Shown in pieces: positions 5,912 to 6,847 of a stretch of DNA of 6,847 nt. This DNA comes from Planctomycetota bacterium. Its GTDB lineage: Bacteria; Planctomycetota; Phycisphaerae; Phycisphaerales; SM1A02. The notes below the pieces were generated by a model. It had not been told where the DNA came from, made no database searches, and saw nothing but the letters and a program-made list of their open reading frames with translations. The stretch is taken from positions 1 to 6,847 of the forward strand of contig JAPULD010000093.1 in the NCBI GenBank assembly GCA_027295365.1, read 5' to 3'. Position numbers and translations under genes: made by a program. Within the stretch, counting starts at the first letter, position 1, and each line of letters begins with the position of its first letter.

Positions 5912-6847
5912 ATGCCGCTCGGCCTTGAGGAAGGTGATCGCAACAACGTGACCAGCGTGGCAGGTGGACTGAAACTGCATCATGACTTGCTCAACCCGAA
6001 GGTGGTTGAGGACATTCGTCGCTGGCGGGATCATCCCGAACTGGGATTGCTGTACGCGAATCTCCAGGCCCATGCCAAGAAAAAGATCTTCTTCGATTCG
6101 TACGCCGAGGCGATGGTGGCCCGTCACCTTTTGATGATGGGATGCGATTTGCGTTTTGAAGTCGAAACCCCCAAGGGCAAGACCTGTGATTTCGAAGTCA
6201 CCAGTCCCGAGGGGCAGTTCTATCTTCACGTCAAACGACTCTACACCGATCGGCCCACGGAAAAGAAACTCACGATCTCCTCGCGATTGAGGGTGCTGGA
6301 GCGCATCGAAAGGCCTTACATCGTGGGGGTGCGATGGCCCCGCATTCTGGACGATGAGGAAATGCAGCGTTTCGTCACGCTGGCTTCGGAGTTCGTGCTT
6401 CAGGCCAGGGTCGGCGACGAACACGTGGTGCTCGATACGCAGGGGGAGGATTTGGGGGGCGTCCGAATCGTCGCCCCCAGCGAAGGGCGACACGTCATTC
6501 TCATGATCGGTCTCCCCAGCGGGTTCATCGACGAGACTCGGCGTATCGAAAAACTCCTTCGCAAGGCCTACGAGCAGTTCATGCCCAAGGCACCCAATGT
6601 CATTTTGTTCGGCACCTCCCACACTGACGATCTCGTTGACTTCGAATCAGTCCTGTTGGGTGAGCACGTCGAGCGTTGGGACGCCTTCCCGCCCCGAGGC
6701 CAGCGTATCGCTCATGGTCGGGCTGCCGACGGCTTCTGGAAGGGTAGCAGTCGAACCGATTCCGCCGCGGTGGGCTGGTTTCACTTTGACCCACTCGAAG
6801 CGACCATGAATGCCCGGCTGTGGTTCCGCGAAGACCACCCCGTCGAG
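5912..6847 (+). CDS. Uncharacterised protein with a PD-(D/E)XK nuclease-like motif pattern, 3' end cut by window edge
   Basis: The frame is open for 312 codons from the ATG at 5912 to the right edge, with codon use like hflX. I do not recognise a named family. Residues 60-110 fit a restriction-endonuclease-like core: a helix with Glu66 (SYAEAMVARHLL), a strand pair (LRFEVETPKGKTCDFEV) ending at Asp93/Glu95, then FYLHVKRL with His106-Val-Lys108. In active members the pattern is E...D...(E/Q)-x-K, so Glu/Gln is replaced by His here and activity is doubtful. The rest has alternating hydrophobic strands (PYIVGVRWP, 135-143; RHVILMIGLP, 193-202; PNVILFGTS, 228-236) and a late AAVGWFHFD...ARLWFRE segment (285-307). 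No signal peptide or membrane segment is seen, so it is probably cytosolic. An in-frame GTG at 5948 is an alternative start, preceded by AGGTGATC. It likely shares a transcript with hflX, but its function is unknown. Confidence 0.75.
   Translation, partial: MPLGLEEGDRNNVTSVAGGLKLHHDLLNPKVVEDIRRWRDHPELGLLYANLQAHAKKKIFFDSYAEAMVARHLLMMGCDLRFEVETPKGKTCDFEVTSPEGQFYLHVKRLYTDRPTEKKLTISSRLRVLERIERPYIVGVRWPRILDDEEMQRFVTLASEFVLQARVGDEHVVLDTQGEDLGGVRIVAPSEGRHVILMIGLPSGFIDETRRIEKLLRKAYEQFMPKAPNVILFGTSHTDDLVDFESVLLGEHVERWDAFPPRGQRIAHGRAADGFWKGSSRTDSAAVGWFHFDPLEATMNARLWFREDHPVE
5932..5939 (+). promoter_or_regulatory. Extended anti-Shine-Dalgarno match upstream of an alternative GTG start
   Basis: AGGTGATC is an eight-base match to the complement of the conserved 16S rRNA 3' end (GATCACCTCC...). 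It ends 8 bases before the in-frame GTG at 5948. The spacing from the AGG core (about 13 bases) is longer than usual. The upstream ATG at 5912 has no comparable site, so this element could decide the start, or may simply be codons of the longer protein. Confidence 0.3.

Noticed and set aside
5891..6622. A 243-codon minus-strand open frame opposite the gene after hflX
   Set aside because: Its peptide is rich in His, Gly and Asp without pattern. The plus-strand frame is open to the edge, follows hflX closely and has a coherent strand/helix pattern.

Overview
The window looks like ordinary chromosome from a moderately GC-rich bacterium. Three proteins lean towards Planctomycetota, possibly Phycisphaerae or relatives: a TsaD with a 'GHRPGLIGSLLVGV' segment, an S41 protease with a long C-terminal extension, and a stand-alone RF-1-domain protein ending in 'VNKNR..SGLPALK'. 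This placement rests on remembered family resemblance, not on a search. I see no rRNA, tRNA, CRISPR array, insertion sequence, phage gene or other mobile DNA.

Layout. On the minus strand, reading right to left: an S41 (CtpA/Prc-like) processing protease (4225-2564), then tsaD (2537-1479) 26 bases downstream, probably in one operon. Next come a peptide-chain-release-factor-like protein with a GGQ motif (1343-819) and the first 195 codons of an M20 metallo-amidohydrolase (585 to the left edge). The last two each have their own candidate promoter. On the plus strand, diverging from the protease gene, hflX (4467-5894) is followed after 17 bases by an unrecognised gene (5912 to the right edge). 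Its residue pattern resembles a PD-(D/E)XK-type nuclease fold.

How the genes fit together. Three genes act around translation: TsaD makes the t6A tRNA modification, the GGQ protein probably releases peptides from stalled or non-standard ribosomes, and HflX splits or rescues ribosomes under stress. The S41 protease acts at the cell envelope and the amidohydrolase acts on N-acyl amino acids or similar substrates. The grouping is suggestive but could be chance.

The points most worth a second look are the open-ended gene after hflX with its altered catalytic motif, and two genes with a -10-like hexamer exactly 6 bases before the ATG, which suggests leaderless mRNAs. A perfect palindrome also lies in the release-factor gene's promoter region, and two short ORFs sit just upstream of larger genes. 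I did not find a convincing new multi-gene system.
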